64,000 bases of DNA from Atherinomorus stipes (Eukaryota; Chordata; Actinopteri; Atheriniformes; Atherinidae). Position 1 is the first letter of the stretch. Each line of letters opens with the position of its first letter. Below are positions 62,151 through 64,000 of the stretch, in pieces. A program made the position numbers and the translations under genes. The notes under the pieces are model-generated. The model saw nothing but the letters and a program-made list of their open reading frames with translations. It was not told the origin of the DNA and did not search any database. The stretch is from contig JALJCO010001293.1 in the NCBI GenBank assembly GCA_023101725.1, positions 434,001 to 498,000 on the forward strand, written 5' to 3'.

Positions 62151-64000
62151 TGTACCTTGCCAGATTAGTAATGTCATTAAAACCTTATAAATGCATGAAA
62201 ATAGCTCTGTAAAGTTAAGTAATGGCACTACTCAGGTTTTTTCTAGAAAGAGGTATAAGCCAAGGGTGCCCAGTGAGTGTATATCTTTTTCTTATGGTAG
62301 CACAAATCTTTTGCCGCTACATTAAATCAAGCTCTATCCAAGGCATTCCTGTTGCTGGTAAAGAAATTCTTATAAGCTGACGACACAGCACTTTTCCTGA
62401 AAGATGTCTCGCAGATTCCCAAGGCTCTTCAAACAATAAAAACATTTCCAAATGCTTCAGGGCTCAACTTAAATTTGAATAAATGTGAGCTGTTTCCTCT
62501 TAAACAATGTGATCTATCATCAATAATCAACATATCAGTCAAAGACACGGTAACATATCTTGGATTACAAATAACCAAAGATCAAAAAGAAAGGCAAACT
62601 ATGAACTTTAATCCCATGATAAAAAAAAAAAAAGCAGAAAAAAGGTTCAATCGCTGGCTACAGCGAGATTTCTCATTGAGGGGTCGTTGCCTCTTAACTA
62701 AAGCTGAGGGTATTTCTAGACTTGTTTATATGGCATCCTCACTTTCTCTGGAAAAGAAAGTACAAAAAAAATCGATCAACTACTCCTTAACTTTCTTTGG
62801 AGAAATGAGGTACATTATGTTGAAAAATCAGTTATCAATTCCTTAAAAAATGGTGGACTAGATTTTTAGGCTTCTCCACGTTAAACAATGTTTTGAAGGT
62901 CAAGTGGCTGCAAAACTTTCTGGAAGATTAATCTTCAATGTGGAATTTTATTCCTAAATTAATGTGATAAAATTGGAGGACTACCATTTCTCTTATGTAA
63001 TTATAAAATAAATAAACTACCTGTCAAACTATCCAATTTTCACATGCAGGTTCTACAGGCTTGGAAGTTGATCTATAAGCACAATTTTTCACCTCAGCGA
63101 TGCTGCATTTGGAACAGCTCAGATATTTTACATAAGAATCAAAGTATGTTTCTGCAGTGTTGGTTTGAGAAAAATGTTATCCTAGTGAAACAACTTTGAC
63201 TCCAGAAGGTGATGCAATAACTTACAATGATTTCTGTTCCATTTATAATGTGTCTATACCACATGCAGAATTGGAAATGGTCATAAAGGCTATTCCAAAT
63301 GGAGTTAGAGTATTATGTAATGGCTTCTCTAGCCATATTCCATGTTCTCTTCCCAGGCCAAATGAAATGCATTGTGGGAAAGTTTGTTTTTCTTCATCAC
63401 GTAAAAATAACAAGGCGATCAGATATTTATTTCAAGATGAAGTCTCTGTGAAACCTCATGTTTGTGTTTACTGAAGCAAGTTTATTCATGACATTAATTG
63501 GACTAAAGTCTGGACTTTACCCAGTAGGTATTTCCTTACCAACTAAGTAAAAGAAATTTCCTATCAAATTATTCACAGATTTTACCCTGTAAAGCACTTT
63601 TAAAAAAAAACAAAATTCAAGAAAGACTTGGACATTAATTGCTCATTATGTGACTTTCATCTAGAAACTGTACCTGACTTATTTTGGTCTTGTTCAGAGA
63701 CTCAGAAGTTTTGGAAGGATGTCACTCAGTTGGTCACTACTGTACATGTTTGTGCAATGCTTACAAAATGTATTACGAACATGTTGTATGTGGAATTTTT
63801 ACAAATGGGTTGATGAGTTCTGATGTTTATTGTGAATCTAATAATTATCTTGGCAAAATATATTCACAAATGTAAATTTGCAAACAAAAAACCTTTATTT
63901 TATGTTTTCCATAAAGACATGAATTTGTGTATAAAAAACATTGAAACATTCACTAAACAAAAGGCTGTAAAAACCATTGAATTTTGGTCATGGTATGCAT

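Larger units (their letters stand above)
61942..62152 (+). mobile_element. 211-bp insert with large hairpin and tRNA-like part
   Basis: Flanked on both sides by TACCTT, and the LINE reading continues across it, so this is an insertion with a 6-bp duplication. The first part is a hairpin with 42-bp arms (61949-61990 and 62000-62041). Then comes the palindrome CCAAAGGGATGTCCCTTTGG (62062-62081), and then TGGCTGAATGGTCAGCACGC with AGATCAAATCC, spaced like polymerase III A and B boxes of a tRNA. No protein is encoded. A tRNA-derived SINE or related retroposon is the best guess. Confidence 0.65.
61650..64000 (+). pseudogene. L1-like LINE reverse transcriptase, broken and truncated
   Basis: Encodes NWRPASLLNDYKILAAVLAL, the motif-A block FFLDYFKAFDTIEH (about 61850-61900), then after an insert the motif-B block FLERGISQGCPVSVYLF (about 62235-62290) and the motif-C remnant ADDTALFLKD (62378-62407), followed by SGLNLNLNKCELF and YLGLQITKD. 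Near 63630-63720 a C-terminal CSLCDFHLETVPDLFWSC matches the CxxC...ET..HLFWxC motif of L1/Tx1-group elements. Stops and shifts lie throughout, including one right before ADD. It runs past the right edge. Confidence 0.8.

Overview
The window is vertebrate nuclear DNA, almost certainly from a percomorph teleost. One host gene is split into many short GT-AG exons, and the introns are packed with teleost-type transposable elements: Tc1/mariner, piggyBac-like and hAT-like miniature elements, PIF/Harbinger, an L1-like LINE, LINE C-terminal fragments and minisatellites. Nothing bacterial or viral was seen.

The host gene is phka1, the regulatory alpha subunit of phosphorylase kinase. It lies on the minus strand from the ATG at 50651 down to at least 4717, and its 3' part runs off the left edge. 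I could place 26 coding exons by splice sites, phase and similarity to the vertebrate PHKA family; together they give about 1008 residues. A 27th exon of 45 bp at 1015-1059 is only a candidate. Residues 1 to about 430 are the glucoamylase-like (GH15) domain and the rest are the regulatory middle region. The C-terminal part with the basic motif and prenylation site is outside the window. PHKA1 rather than PHKA2 is favoured by exons 13-18 (for example [33 protein letters not shown] and [14 protein letters not shown]). One problem stands out: exon 25 has one base too many, in a run of five G at its acceptor, to keep the frame.

Layout, left to right: 1-4.7 kb is the partial 3' region with a LINE fragment and two copies of one TTAA-flanked miniature element. 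4.7-27.4 kb holds exons 26-13 between Tc1-like elements (a complete 1.59 kb one at 10500-12089), a long foldback element at 15184-17086 split by a LINE tail, and paired TTAA elements in opposite orientation. 29.8-39.4 kb holds exons 12-2, with a minisatellite of 131-bp higher-order units at 32.36-32.88 kb. Intron 1 (39.4-50.6 kb) is filled by several repeats, including a 4.6 kb composite at 45.4-50.0 kb built of tandem sub-units. Upstream of the gene lie a 1.2 kb foldback element only about 350 bp from the ATG (51001-52206), a decayed PIF/Harbinger transposon with both of its genes broken (52.85-58.94 kb) and carrying nested insertions, a second partial foldback copy (59.97-60.69 kb), and an L1-like reverse transcriptase remnant running off the right edge. 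That remnant is interrupted by a 211-bp insert which carries a 42-bp-arm hairpin and a tRNA-like segment.

I saw no convincing undescribed gene system. The best leads are structural: the hairpin insert at 61942-62152, the long foldback family with two copies, the promoter-proximal foldback, the composite element ending in a row of hairpins, and the frame problem in exon 25.
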